Shown: positions 14,875 to 23,749 of the stretch, in pieces
Layout: every line of letters starts with the position of its first letter
Numbering within the stretch: position 1 is the stretch's first letter
Origin: Streptomyces sp. AA1529
GTDB lineage: Bacteria; Actinomycetota; Actinomycetes; Streptomycetales; Streptomycetaceae
Reading direction: 5' to 3'
Length of the DNA: 43,473 nucleotides
Assembly (NCBI RefSeq): GCF_000280905.1
Contig: NZ_ALAP01000049.1
Span: 1 to 43,473 of the forward strand
Translations under genes and position numbers: made by a program
Notes under the pieces: model-generated
What the model saw: only the letters and a program-made list of their open reading frames with translations
Database searches by the model: none
Told to the model about the DNA's origin: nothing

Positions 14875-16193
14875 CCACGACACCGTCCGCCGGGGTCAGG
14901 CTGCCGGGGGATCCGCCGGGCGGCCCGCGTGCGATGTGGGTGTGGGGCATCGGCGTCGCGGTCTACTTCGTCGCGGTCACCTTCCGTACGAGTCTCGGCG
15001 TGGCCGGTATCGATGCGGCGCAGCGCTTCGACATCAACGCCTCGGCGCTCTCCAGCTTCTCGATCCTCCAACTGCTGGTGTACGCGGGGATGCAGATACC
15101 CGTGGGCCTGCTGGTGGATCGCTGGGGGACGCGCCGCATCCTGCTGCTGGGCATCCTGCTGTTCACCGCGGGCCAGTTCGGCTTCGCGCTCGCGTCCGGC
15201 TACGGCACGGCGCTGGCCTTCCGCGCGCTGCTGGGCTGCGGCGACGCGATGACCTTCATCGCCGTACTGCGCCTGGGAGCGCGCTGGTTCCCCGCGCGCC
15301 GGGGGCCGGTGATCGCGCAGGTCGCGGCGCTGATCGGGATGTCGGGCAACCTCGTCACCACGCTGGTGCTGGCCCGGGTGCTGGACACCTTCGGCTGGCG
15401 GCCGACGTTCGCCGGGAGCGCGGCGGGCGGTCTGGTCATCCTGCTGCTGGTGTTCTTCTGCCTGCGGGACCATCCGGAGGGGTACGAACCGCCGTCGGTC
15501 CCCAGGACCGGCGACGGCGCGCCCGGACCGGGCTTCGTGCGGCGGCAGATCGGCGCGGCCTGGCGGGAGCCGGGCACCAGGGCGGGAATGTGGGTGCACT
15601 TCACCTGCCAGTTCCCCGGGATGGTCTTCCTGCTGCTGTGGGGGATGCCGTTCCTGGTCGAGGCCCAGGGCCTGGGCAAGGGGACGGCGGGCGAGCTGCT
15701 GACCCTGGTCGTGGTCTCCAACATGTGCTGCGGCCTGGTGTACGGCCAGGTCATCGCACGTCACCACGCGGCCCGTACGCCGTTGGTGCTGGGCACGGTG
15801 GCCGCCACCGCGACGGCCTGGGCGACGGTCCTCGCCTGGCCGGGGCAGGCCCCGATGTGGCTGCTGGTGCTGCTGTGTGTGGTGCTCGGCGCCTGTGGGC
15901 CCGGCTCGATGATCGGCTTCGACTTCTCGCGGCCGGCCAATCCGCCCGAACGGCACGGCACCGCCTCCGGCATCGTCAACATGGGCGGCTTCACGGCGTC
16001 CATGACGACGCTGTTCGCTGTGGGCGTACTGCTCGATCTGACCGGCGACAACTTCCGGATCGCCTTCGCCTGCGTCTTCGTCCTGCAGGCCCTCGGCCTG
16101 GCGCAGTTCGCCCGGCTGCGGGTGCGTGCCGTCCGGCGGGAGCGGGAGCGCGTGGTGGCCAGCCGGGTGGAGGCGGTGCACGTCCCCGTGTGA
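14871..16193 (+). CDS. Major facilitator superfamily transporter
   Basis: A 440-aa integral membrane protein with about 12 hydrophobic segments. It has the MFS signature between helices 2 and 3 (GLLVDRWGTRRILLLG), a conserved ARWFPARRGPVIAQ in the first half, and a central charged loop near residues 195-225 between the two six-helix bundles. The overall appearance fits the anion/organic-acid or nitrate-porter side of the family, but the substrate cannot be assigned. ATG 14871 overlaps the GntR stop by four bases. Expression is therefore presumably under that GntR regulator. The C-terminus is short and Arg-rich, cytoplasmic by the positive-inside rule. Confidence 0.87.
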   Translation: MTTTPSAGVRLPGDPPGGPRAMWVWGIGVAVYFVAVTFRTSLGVAGIDAAQRFDINASALSSFSILQLLVYAGMQIPVGLLVDRWGTRRILLLGILLFTAGQFGFALASGYGTALAFRALLGCGDAMTFIAVLRLGARWFPARRGPVIAQVAALIGMSGNLVTTLVLARVLDTFGWRPTFAGSAAGGLVILLLVFFCLRDHPEGYEPPSVPRTGDGAPGPGFVRRQIGAAWREPGTRAGMWVHFTCQFPGMVFLLLWGMPFLVEAQGLGKGTAGELLTLVVVSNMCCGLVYGQVIARHHAARTPLVLGTVAATATAWATVLAWPGQAPMWLLVLLCVVLGACGPGSMIGFDFSRPANPPERHGTASGIVNMGGFTASMTTLFAVGVLLDLTGDNFRIAFACVFVLQALGLAQFARLRVRAVRRERERVVASRVEAVHVPV

Positions 16194-16378
16194 GCGGACG
16201 GGCTCCACGGGTGCGGCACGGCCGGCGGGCCAGGACGGCGGACGGCGGACGCGGGCGGCGACACGCCGGGCGCCCAGGCGACCGGCGAACGGGCGGGGCC
16301 CGGAACCCGGGGCCCGGAACGCCGGTGCCCGGGGTCAGGCTCCGGCGGGACCGCACCCCATCCGCACGGGGACCGGCG
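16194..16378. other. Short convergent spacer without genes
   Basis: A 185-base very GC-rich spacer between the transporter and the leftward isomerase-family gene. It contains small interrupted repeats of CCCGGAAC and GGGGCCCGG around 16298-16325 that could fold, but no clean terminator stem was found. Confidence 0.4.
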
Positions 16379-17212
16379 TCACGGTGTCACGGCGAAGTGC
16401 TTGAGTACGGCCTCGGCCAGGTCGGCGTCCCCTTCGGTCTTCACGCGGTCCGCGACGGCCTCCGGCCGCACCCGGCCCGCGGCGAGCCGGGAGTAGGTCT
16501 CCCAGTCCATGGCCAGGGTGACGGCGGGGCCCAGCGAGACGCTGCTGTCCACGGTCCCGCGGCCGTCCTGGTCCACCCGCACCGTGCGCATGAACTCGAC
16601 CGGGCCGCTGACGTCGAAGACGACGGCGCAGTTCGGCGGCGCCCCGGCGTCCTTGGCGACGACCTTCGGGAGCCCGGCGAGGAACACGTCCCGGGTCACG
16701 TGCGCACCGGGTGAGTCCAGGTTGCCGGGCCTGTCCAGGGCGCGCCGCAGGTCCTGTTCGTGCACCCACACGTCGAACGCCCGCAGCATCAGCTGCCGCT
16801 CCAGCGGCAGCTTGCGCGGCCCGAACGGCACCACGCTGTTGACCTCGGCCTCCGCGCTGCGCTTCTCGTTGCGCAACTGGCGTGCGCGGCGGATGAGGGT
16901 GTACTCGAACTCGCTGGTCATCTCCGGACCGGTGTGGTGCCGCCGCACGTCCACCTGCACTTCCATGTGCCGGCTGACCTCGTCGCGGACGTGGTAGATG
17001 TCGCGGGGGAGGGAGTGGATGGGCCGGGGATCGCCCAGCAGTTCGCATTCGACACCGATGATGTGGGAGACCACATCGCGGACCGACCACCCCGGGCACT
17101 CGGTCCGCCCGTTCCACTCCCCTTCCACAAGGGAAGTGACCAGCTCGGATATCGCTTCCATGGACTGCGTCCAGGCGTCAACGTAGGGCTGAAGGCTTGG
17201 GTGGTCGGTCAC
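16379..17212 (-). CDS. Maleylpyruvate-isomerase/MDMPI-family (DinB-like) protein, putative thiol-dependent enzyme
   Basis: A 277-aa protein. The N-terminal ~150 residues match the mycothiol-dependent maleylpyruvate isomerase N-terminal domain of the DinB four-helix-bundle superfamily: W in GEWNGRTECPGWSVRDVVSH, with His as probable metal ligand, a second conserved stretch ending RAFDVWVHEQDLRRAL, and the spacing typical of three-His zinc sites. The C-terminal part (about 185-277) resembles an SCP2-like small-molecule binding domain. Such actinobacterial proteins use or process mycothiol adducts; no aromatic-ring gene cluster is adjacent, so the actual reaction is unknown. Start GTG 17212 has GAGGGG 5 bases upstream on the minus strand. 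It is divergent from the nitrilase-family gene. Confidence 0.78.
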   Translation of the reverse strand: MTDHPSLQPYVDAWTQSMEAISELVTSLVEGEWNGRTECPGWSVRDVVSHIIGVECELLGDPRPIHSLPRDIYHVRDEVSRHMEVQVDVRRHHTGPEMTSEFEYTLIRRARQLRNEKRSAEAEVNSVVPFGPRKLPLERQLMLRAFDVWVHEQDLRRALDRPGNLDSPGAHVTRDVFLAGLPKVVAKDAGAPPNCAVVFDVSGPVEFMRTVRVDQDGRGTVDSSVSLGPAVTLAMDWETYSRLAAGRVRPEAVADRVKTEGDADLAEAVLKHFAVTP

Positions 17213-17368
17213 GGGACCCCTCGGCGTTGCGGTTCGTTCGCGGGCTTGTGCAGGGCAGGGTGCTCATGATGGGTGCTCTCAAGTTACGCTGCGCCCAGGC
17301 ACCCCGGCAGTGGTTTCGGGACGATGCTAGGCCCAATCGCCCCCCTCGATCGCATGGACGGTGGTACG

Positions 17369-18166
17369 GTGCGCGCTTCGCTTCTGCAGATTCAGGTCGA
17401 CCCGGACGAGCCGGTGGCTTCCCGGCGTGAGCGGGTGGCCTCTCTGGTACGGGCCCAGGCGGGGGCCGACCTGGTGGTCCTGCCCGAGCTGTGGCCCGTC
17501 GGCGCCTTCGCGTACGAGCGCTTCGCCGCCGAGGCCGAGGAGGCGGATCCGGCCACCGGGCCGACGGCGCTGGCGATGTCGGCGGCGGCGCGGGACGCGG
17601 GCGTGTGGCTGCACGCGGGCTCCATCGTGGAGAAGGGGACGGAGGGCGGCGCCCTCTACAACACCTCGCTGGTGTTCTCGCCCTCCGGCGAGCTCGCCGC
17701 CACCTACCGCAAGATCCACCGCTTCGGCTTCGACCGGGGCGAGGCCACCATGATGTCCGCGGGCACCACCCCGGTCACCGTGCCACATCCGGAGACCGTA
17801 CTCGGCCTGGCCACCTGCTACGACCTGCGCTTCCCCGAACTCTTCCGGGCTCTGGTCGACGCCGAACCCGAGGGAGCCCAGGTGCTGGTTGTCCCGGCCG
17901 GCTGGCCCGCCAAGCGCGCCGACCACTGGACGCTCTTCGCCCGCACCCGCGCCGTGGAGAACCAGTGCTTCGTCCTGGCCTGCGGCACGGCGGGCAGCCA
18001 CGCGGGCGTCGCGCAGGCGGGCCGCAGCGCCGTCATCGACCCCTGGGGCGAGGTCCTGGCGCAGACGGACAGCACCGAGGAGACCATCGTCACCGCCGAT
18101 CTCGACCTCTCCCAGGTGGCGAAGGTGCGCGAGTCCTTCCCGGTGCTCAAGGACCGGGTGCTCTGA
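17369..18166 (+). CDS. Carbon-nitrogen hydrolase (nitrilase superfamily)
   Basis: About 265 aa. The complete Glu-Lys-Cys catalytic triad of the superfamily is visible: Glu in DLVVLPELWPVGAF, Lys in TYRKIHRFGFDRGE, and the nucleophile Cys in GLATCYDLRFPELFR. Other family landmarks are LYNTSLVFSPSGEL and RAVENQCFVLACGTAG. These enzymes cleave amide or nitrile C-N bonds. This subgroup looks like the amidase branch (omega-amidase or deaminated-glutathione amidase-like), but the substrate is uncertain. Start choice is between GTG 17369, preceded by GGTGG, and in-frame ATG 17354, which has no ribosome site; the usual family N-terminus (RASLLQI) favours 17369. A strong hairpin at 18227-18256 ends the transcript. 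Confidence 0.85.
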   Translation: MRASLLQIQVDPDEPVASRRERVASLVRAQAGADLVVLPELWPVGAFAYERFAAEAEEADPATGPTALAMSAAARDAGVWLHAGSIVEKGTEGGALYNTSLVFSPSGELAATYRKIHRFGFDRGEATMMSAGTTPVTVPHPETVLGLATCYDLRFPELFRALVDAEPEGAQVLVVPAGWPAKRADHWTLFARTRAVENQCFVLACGTAGSHAGVAQAGRSAVIDPWGEVLAQTDSTEETIVTADLDLSQVAKVRESFPVLKDRVL

Positions 18167-18171
18167 TTCCC

Positions 18172-18234
18172 GGGTCTTCCGGGCCTTCCGGGCCTTCCGG
18201 GCCTTCCGGGCCTTCCGGTCCTTCGGGGCGTTCC
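18172..18234 (+). repeat. 9-bp tandem repeat GGGCCTTCC, about seven units
   Basis: Seven consecutive 9-mers run from 18172: GGGTCTTCC, four exact GGGCCTTCC, then GGTCCTTCG and GGGCGTTCC. The array starts 6 bases after the hydrolase stop and its last unit enters the terminator stem. Confidence 0.9.
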
Positions 18235-18256
18235 GGGGCCCGAGCCCCGGAACGCC
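18227..18256. terminator. Bidirectional terminator
   Basis: A perfect 13-bp stem, GGCGTTCCGGGGC at 18227-18239 pairing with GCCCCGGAACGCC at 18244-18256, with a 4-base loop. It lies between the convergent hydrolase and monooxygenase genes. Confidence 0.85.
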
Positions 18257-18318
18257 GCAGGGCCGGGGGCTCGGGCTCCGCGGGCCGCCGCCCGGTCAGG
18301 GCGGTCGGCCCGCTCCGG

Positions 18319-19830
18319 CTACCGGCCGTCGGCCCGCTCCGGCTCCCGGGCGGCGCCCAGGGGTGCGCCGAACCACCGGTGCAGTGCGGCGCGCAGGCCC
18401 CTGACGTCGTCCGGTGCGTGTCCGGTCCATGCCACGTGGCAGTCGGGGCGCAGCAGCAGCCCGGTCGCGCTCGTGCCCTCCGCCGCGGTGCCGCTGACGA
18501 CGTCGACCCGGTCCTGCCAGGGCGCCGCGGCCTCCGCGAAGCCGCCGCACAGGTCCAGCAGCAAGGGCCGGGCGGTGCGCGTCAGATCGGCCAGCCGGCG
18601 GGTGTCCGCGGCGGTGTGCACCACGAGGTCGGGCGCGAAGCCCTCGGTGGTGCCGGCGAGCAGGTGGGCCATGCGCGCGGTGCCGCCGGGCGCGGCCAGC
18701 AGGTCGCCGAAGACGTCCCGCAGGGCGCTGACTTCCGGTCCCGGCCGCATCAGCGCCGCCTGGGCCAGAGTCGAGGTCATGACACGTTCGGCTACGGGCC
18801 GGCGTTCGGCTTCGTAGGTGTCGAGCAGTCCTTCGGGAGCCCACCCCCGCACCGTCGCGGCCAGCTTCCAGCCGAGGTCGACCGCGTCCTGCAGACCGAG
18901 ATTGAGGCCGGGGCCGCCGATCGCCGAGTGCACGTGGGCCGCGTCGCCCAGGAGCAGGATCCGCCGGTCCCGGTAGCGCTCCGCCAGCCGGGTGTTGCTG
19001 CCGACCAGCCGCCGCAGCAGGTGCGGCCCGGCTCCCTCCGGGGGATCCAGCGGGACGGGGGCGCCCAGTACGCGTTCGGCGCTCGTCCTCATCTCTTCGA
19101 AGGTCATCGGGGTGGTCGCGTCGACCGGCGCACCGGTCTCGGTGGTGTGGAACGTGGGCGCACGGCCGGGCAGCAGCCCCCACACGGCTGTGCCGCGCTC
19201 CGTGCGCACGTACATCGAGGGCGGCAGGCTGCCGTAGCCGGGAACGAGCAGTTCGCCGTCCGGGCTCAGACACGCGTCCGCCACGGACACGTTGGCGGAG
19301 CGGAGCACGAAGTCGTCGGTCGTCACTCCGGGGAAGCCGATGCCGGACAGCCGCCGCACGGTGCTGCGGCCCCCGTCGGCACCGACGAGGTGGCGGGCGG
19401 TGAGGGACCCGCCGTCCGCGAGGGTGACCCGGACGCGGTCGCCGTCCTGGTCGAGCTCGGTCACCTCCTGCTCCCTGCGCAGGTCGACGCCGAGCTCCAG
19501 GGCGCGGGCGGTGAGGACCTGCTCGATCCGCTCCTGCGGTGCGGGCAGCAGGTACAGGGGGTTCTCGTCGAGGCCGGTGAGGTCCAGCGTCAACGCGCCG
19601 AACATGTAGCGGGACGCGGGCCGGGGCGGCTCGCCGGATCCGCTGACGGGCGCGTGGAGCCCACGGCGGTCGAGCATGCGCACCACCTGCCCGACCAGGC
19701 CGTTGGCCCGGGGCTCGGTCTTCGGACCGGCGAGGCGTTCCAGCACGGTCGGCCGCACCCCGGCCAGTGCCAGCTCACAGGCCAGCATCAGTCCGTTCGG
19801 GCCGCCGCCGACTATGATCACATCAAGCAT
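18319..19830 (-). CDS. FAD-dependent aromatic-ring monooxygenase (PheA/TfdB/Rox type)
   Basis: A 503-aa class A flavoprotein monooxygenase. N-terminal Rossmann motif VIIVGGGPNGLMLACELALA with Glu in VLERL; the DG motif LVGADGGRSTVRRLSGIGFPG; and the second FAD motif RILLLGDAAHVHSAIGGPGL, then NLGLQDAVDLGWKLA. A C-terminal thioredoxin-like domain follows (about 390-503), ending in an Arg/Glu-rich tail. The family hydroxylates phenolic or polyketide substrates using NAD(P)H and oxygen; rifampicin monooxygenases belong here. Start ATG 19830 has AGGAGA upstream. It lies downstream of, and co-oriented with, the TetR gene (76-base gap), so regulator and enzyme form one operon under the tandem palindromes at 20558-20587. 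That arrangement fits drug-inducible inactivation or tailoring of an aromatic compound; the substrate is not known. Confidence 0.88.
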   Translation of the reverse strand: MLDVIIVGGGPNGLMLACELALAGVRPTVLERLAGPKTEPRANGLVGQVVRMLDRRGLHAPVSGSGEPPRPASRYMFGALTLDLTGLDENPLYLLPAPQERIEQVLTARALELGVDLRREQEVTELDQDGDRVRVTLADGGSLTARHLVGADGGRSTVRRLSGIGFPGVTTDDFVLRSANVSVADACLSPDGELLVPGYGSLPPSMYVRTERGTAVWGLLPGRAPTFHTTETGAPVDATTPMTFEEMRTSAERVLGAPVPLDPPEGAGPHLLRRLVGSNTRLAERYRDRRILLLGDAAHVHSAIGGPGLNLGLQDAVDLGWKLAATVRGWAPEGLLDTYEAERRPVAERVMTSTLAQAALMRPGPEVSALRDVFGDLLAAPGGTARMAHLLAGTTEGFAPDLVVHTAADTRRLADLTRTARPLLLDLCGGFAEAAAPWQDRVDVVSGTAAEGTSATGLLLRPDCHVAWTGHAPDDVRGLRAALHRWFGAPLGAAREPERADGR

Positions 19831-19906
19831 GATATTTCTCCTCTTCGGGGCATGGAGGGGCGGAGGCCGCGGCCGGCAGCCTCGGTGCGGGGCGGAACGA
19901 GTGGTG

Positions 19907-20536
19907 CTACGGAGTCGAGTGGTCCTCCGGAGTGGGGAGTCCGGTGGCCACCATGCGCAGTGCCCGGGACAGCAGCGTCTCCATCGACTCGTCCGCGTCG
20001 CCCTGCACGAACAGTTCGAGGGCGACGTTGTTGGCGGCCATCACGCTCGCCGCCACCAGGCGGGGATGCAGTTCGGCGCCCGAATCCGCGCCCGTGCGCT
20101 CGGCGATCGCCGCGGCGAGTTCCTTCTCCGCGGTCTTGCTCGCGCGCAGCATCTCGGCTTCCAGTGCGGGTTCGGCCAGCATCACCCGCAGGCCGGCCGC
20201 CCAGGCGTCGGGCTCCTGGGGCGGCATGTGTGCCACTTCGGGGCCGGGCTCCAGCTGCCGCATCGCGGCGTGTGTGATGGCCTCCCACAGTGGCTCGTCG
20301 GGCGGCCCGGCGCGGAGTTCGGCCGCGAGCCCCAGGGCGCGTTCGAGGTAGCGGAAGGCGATGGCCTCGGCCTTGCTGGAGAAGTAGTTGTTGTAGGTGC
20401 GCGGAGAGACGCCGACCGCCGCGGCGATGTCCTCGACCTTGACCCCGCTCCACCCGTGCTCGACGGTGAGCCGGACCGCGGCCCAGCTCAGCGCTGCGCG
20501 CGTGGCCTCCTTCTTCCGTTCCCGCAGACCGCTCAT
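19907..20536 (-). CDS. TetR family repressor of the monooxygenase operon
   Basis: A 209-aa TetR regulator. The helix-turn-helix spans about residues 5-52 (LRERKKEATRAALSWAAVRL, KVEDIAAAVGVSPRTYNNYF, SSKAEAIAFRYLE). The C-terminal domain is helical and Ala/Glu-rich, with TetR_C-like layout. Start ATG 20536: a minus-strand TAGCGT (-10 type) at 20549-20544 is 7 bases upstream, so the transcript would be leaderless or nearly so, and TTTGCG at the -35 position overlaps the first palindrome. This layout makes autorepression very likely. The co-oriented downstream monooxygenase is the obvious target. Ligand unknown, presumably an aromatic substrate of the enzyme. Confidence 0.87.
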   Translation of the reverse strand: MSGLRERKKEATRAALSWAAVRLTVEHGWSGVKVEDIAAAVGVSPRTYNNYFSSKAEAIAFRYLERALGLAAELRAGPPDEPLWEAITHAAMRQLEPGPEVAHMPPQEPDAWAAGLRVMLAEPALEAEMLRASKTAEKELAAAIAERTGADSGAELHPRLVAASVMAANNVALELFVQGDADESMETLLSRALRMVATGLPTPEDHSTP

Positions 20537-20557
20537 GGCACCCACGCTAACAAAAAC

Positions 20558-20587
20558 TGCGTGGCACGCAAATCTGCGTGGCACGCA
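20558..20587. promoter_or_regulatory. Two identical tandem palindromic operators
   Basis: TGCGTGGCACGCA (TGCGTG and CACGCA around one G) occurs at 20558-20570 and again, unchanged, at 20575-20587, a 17-bp period with AATC between. It overlaps the predicted TetR promoter's -35 side and lies 150 bases before the thioredoxin/NHL gene on the other strand. A pair of TetR dimers binding side by side is the simplest reading. Confidence 0.75.
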
Positions 20588-20736
20588 ATGTTGCCGGGCC
20601 GGGCTCCGCCGTGCCGCCGCCCGGGACCGGACGTGGGGCGCCGCCGGCCGCTGCCGGCCGCCGACGGGCTCGCGCGGCACCGCCCGCCGTCCACAGCCCC
20701 GACCGCGCGTCCGGGAGGAATGGCAAGCTTGGACCC

Positions 20737-22674
20737 ATGAACGATGCCGCCCCGGCGCCCAGCTCCGCGTCCGTCCCCGAGCCCCGCAGCCGTGCCCGAG
20801 TCCGCGCCCCCGAACTGCGGGGACGCTCCTGGATCAACACCGGTGGCGAAGAGCTGTCCCTGGCGGAGCTCCGGGGCCGCACGGTGATCCTCGACTTCTG
20901 GACCTTCTGCTGCATCAACTGCCTGCACGTCATCGACGAGCTGCGGGAGTTGGAGGAGCGGCACAAGGACACGGTGGTCGTCGTCGGGGTGCACTCGCCC
21001 AAGTTCGTGCACGAGGCCGAGCACGCCGCCGTGGTGGACGCCGTGGAGCGGTACGGGGTGGCGCACCCGGTGCTGGACGATCCGGAGCTGGCCACATGGA
21101 AGCAGTACGCGGTGCGGGCGTGGCCGACGCTGGTGGTGATCGACCCGGAGGGGTACGTCGTCGCGCAGCACGCCGGTGAGGGGCATGTGCACGCGATCGA
21201 GCGGCGGGTGACCGAACTGGAGGCCGAACACGGGGCCAAGGGGACGCTGCGGCGCGGCCGTGCGCCGTTCACCCCGCCGGAGCCGGTCGCCGGTGAGCTG
21301 CGCTTCCCGGGGAAGGTGCTGGCCCTGCCCGGCGGGACGTTCCTCGTCTCGGACACCACGCGGCACCAGGTGGTGGAGCTCGCCGCGGACGGCGAGACGG
21401 TGCTGCGCCGGATCGGTTCCGGGGAGCGCGGGCTGGCCGACGGCGCTGCGGAGGCCGTGCGGTTCAACGAGCCGCAGGGGCTGGCGCTGCTGCCGGGCGG
21501 CGAAGTGCTGGTCGCCGACACCGTCAACCACGCGCTGCGCCGCCTCGATCCGGCCACCGGCGCGGTGGTGACCGTCGCGGGCACCGGCGCGCAGTGGTGG
21601 CAGGGAGCGCCGACCGAGGGGCCCGCGAGGGAGGTGGCGCTCTCCTCGCCGTGGGACGTGGCCTGGTTCGAGGGGCGCGTGTGGGTCGCGATGGCCGGGG
21701 TGCACCAGCTGTGGACGTACGACCCGGAGAGCGGCACCGTCGCCGCCGCCGCCGGTACGACGAACGAGGGGCTGGTGGACGGTCCGGCCGCCGAGGCGTG
21801 GTTCGCGCAGCCGTCCGGGCTGGCGGTCGCCGCGGACGGCAGCAGGCTGTGGGTCGCCGACTCCGAGACGAGCGCCCTGCGCTGGATCGAACGGGAGCGC
21901 GCGCACGGCGCCGGGGGCGCCGGGAGTTCCGGGGCCGACGGGCGCACCGGCGGCGGGTTCGTGGTGCGGACCGCGGTCGGCACCGGCCTCTTCGACTTCG
22001 GCCACCGCGACGGCCCGGCCGACCAGGCGCTGCTCCAGCACCCGCTGGGGGTCACGGCGCTGCCGGACGGGTCGGTCGCCGTCTGCGACACCTACAACCA
22101 CGCGCTGCGCCGCTACGACCCCGCCACCGGTGAGGTGAGCACACTGGCCACCGAGCTGCGGGAGCCCTCGGGTGCGGTCCTGGCGCCCGGCGCCTCGGGA
22201 GAGGCGGACGGCGCACCGGAGATCGTCGTCGTCGAGTCGGCGCGGCACCGGCTGACCGGACTGCGACTGCCCGAGGACGCGGTCCGGGTCGAGGGCGTGG
22301 CACACCGCACCCAGCGGGCGGCCACCGAGGTGGCGCCCGGCGCCCTGCGGCTGGATGTGGTCTTCCAGGCCCCGGCGGGGCAGAAGCTCGACACCCGGTA
22401 CGGCCCCGCCACCCGGCTGGTCGTCAGCTCGACCCCGCCCGAGCTGCTCGCCGAGGGCGAGGGCCCGGGCACCGAGCTGCACCGTGAGGTCCGGCTGTCG
22501 GGAACGGAGGGCACCGAGGGGGTGCTGCACGTCTCGGCGATGGCCGCGTCCTGCGACGAGGAGGGCGAGTACCCCGCCTGCCATATGCACCAACAGGACT
22601 GGGGCGTCCCGGTGCGGCTGACCGCCGGAGGCGCGGACCGGCTGCCGCTGGTGCTGGCGGGGCTGGACGGTTGA
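20737..22674 (+). CDS. Thioredoxin-like / NHL-repeat beta-propeller protein (NHLRC2-like)
   Basis: A 645-aa protein. Residues about 30-170 form a thioredoxin/AhpC-TSA-like domain: ELSLAELRGRTVILDFWTFC running into the redox motif CCINCLH (two Cys as CxxC within it), and AWPTLVVIDPEGYVVAQHAG. Residues about 180-500 contain NHL propeller blades with repeats of the type PQGLALLPGGEVLVADTVNH and HPLGVTALPDGSVAVCDTYN. A C-terminal beta-rich domain has CDEEGEYPACHMHQQDW. The family is conserved from bacteria to animals but its reaction is not settled. No signal peptide, so cytoplasmic. Start ATG 20737 has no ribosome site at normal spacing; GGAGGA at 20714-20719 is far upstream and immediately precedes a 6-codon reading frame (see findings). 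The phosphotransferase gene follows by 22 bases. Confidence 0.85.
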   Translation: MNDAAPAPSSASVPEPRSRARVRAPELRGRSWINTGGEELSLAELRGRTVILDFWTFCCINCLHVIDELRELEERHKDTVVVVGVHSPKFVHEAEHAAVVDAVERYGVAHPVLDDPELATWKQYAVRAWPTLVVIDPEGYVVAQHAGEGHVHAIERRVTELEAEHGAKGTLRRGRAPFTPPEPVAGELRFPGKVLALPGGTFLVSDTTRHQVVELAADGETVLRRIGSGERGLADGAAEAVRFNEPQGLALLPGGEVLVADTVNHALRRLDPATGAVVTVAGTGAQWWQGAPTEGPAREVALSSPWDVAWFEGRVWVAMAGVHQLWTYDPESGTVAAAAGTTNEGLVDGPAAEAWFAQPSGLAVAADGSRLWVADSETSALRWIERERAHGAGGAGSSGADGRTGGGFVVRTAVGTGLFDFGHRDGPADQALLQHPLGVTALPDGSVAVCDTYNHALRRYDPATGEVSTLATELREPSGAVLAPGASGEADGAPEIVVVESARHRLTGLRLPEDAVRVEGVAHRTQRAATEVAPGALRLDVVFQAPAGQKLDTRYGPATRLVVSSTPPELLAEGEGPGTELHREVRLSGTEGTEGVLHVSAMAASCDEEGEYPACHMHQQDWGVPVRLTAGGADRLPLVLAGLDG

Positions 22675-22696
22675 CCGCACCGACGGAGGCGGCACG

Positions 22697-23659
22697 GTGA
22701 CCGGGCACCACGCGGCCGCGTACATCGACCCGTTGACCCTGGCGTGGGTGGGCCGGCATCTGGATCGCGGCGAACGGGTCGTCAGGACCGAGGAGCTGCA
22801 CGGCGGCATCACCGCCGAAATGCGGCGGCTGACCATCGGCACGGCCGGCGGAGCCACCCGTGACCTGGTGCTGCGAAGCTTCGTCGACCCGCTCTCCGCG
22901 AGCCGCGCGCAGGACTGGCTGAACCGGGAGACCGACGCCCTGAACCTGCTCGGGGGGACGGGCGTGCCGGCTCCGGGGCTGGTCGCGGCGGATCCGACCG
23001 CCGCGCACTGCGCGTATCCGTCGCTGCTGATGACGCATGTGGCCGGCCGCACCGTCCTCGACGACGAGGGAGTGGAGACACGTGTCCCGCTGCTGGCCCG
23101 CCAACTCGTGGCGATCCACGCGCTGCGGCCCGCCGTGCGGCCCCGGGAGTACGAGACGCTGACGACGGCCGACACCGTCGTGGTGCCGAAGGGCGCCGAC
23201 GCGGCGGCATGGGCCGCGGCCATCGACGTGATCCGCGGCCCCGCACCGACCGGTGAAGGCCGCTTCCTGCACCGGGACTTCCAGCCCGGAAACGTGCTGT
23301 TCGACATACCGCCCGCGCGTCCGGCGGCCGCCCGGATCACCGGCGTCGTCGACTGGGCGGTGGCCTCCTGGGGCCCGGCGGACCTCGATGTGGCGCACTG
23401 CTCCACCGTCCTCGCGCTCCTGCACGGCCCGACGTGGGGTCTGCGGTTCACCGAGGCGTACCAGGAGGCCGGCGGGGTGCTGGCGGCGGCGCCGGGCGAG
23501 CGGCTGTACTGGCAGGTGCGGGACGGTCTGGCGTGCTCGGAGGAAGTGCGGGCGGTCGCCCGGCCCTGGCGGGAAGCAGGCAGGACGGAGCTGACGACGC
23601 GAGCCGTGGAGGAGCGGCTGGACGCCTATCTCACGGCTCTGATGGACGCGTCGGTCTGA
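22697..23659 (+). CDS. Phosphotransferase of the APH fold
   Basis: A 320-aa aminoglycoside-phosphotransferase-like kinase. The catalytic loop FLHRDFQPGNVLFD carries the catalytic Asp and Asn, and ITGVVDWAVASWGPADLDVA holds the metal-binding Asp; the N-lobe lysine region is weak. GTG 22697 has GGAGG 7 bases upstream. It is 22 bases behind the thioredoxin/NHL gene on the same strand and is probably co-transcribed. It differs from the APH-like protein at 7467 in both motifs, so they are not recent duplicates. The substrate is unknown; an antibiotic, a choline-like alcohol or a sugar are all possible for the fold. Confidence 0.82.
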   Translation: MTGHHAAAYIDPLTLAWVGRHLDRGERVVRTEELHGGITAEMRRLTIGTAGGATRDLVLRSFVDPLSASRAQDWLNRETDALNLLGGTGVPAPGLVAADPTAAHCAYPSLLMTHVAGRTVLDDEGVETRVPLLARQLVAIHALRPAVRPREYETLTTADTVVVPKGADAAAWAAAIDVIRGPAPTGEGRFLHRDFQPGNVLFDIPPARPAAARITGVVDWAVASWGPADLDVAHCSTVLALLHGPTWGLRFTEAYQEAGGVLAAAPGERLYWQVRDGLACSEEVRAVARPWREAGRTELTTRAVEERLDAYLTALMDASV

Positions 23660-23749
23660 CGGGGGTGCGCCCGGCCGGTACGGCGGGCGGGGACCGAGGG
23701 GCCGCGTACCCGTCCCGGAGAAGGGAGAGGAGCGAGGGGGCTGCTCGGC

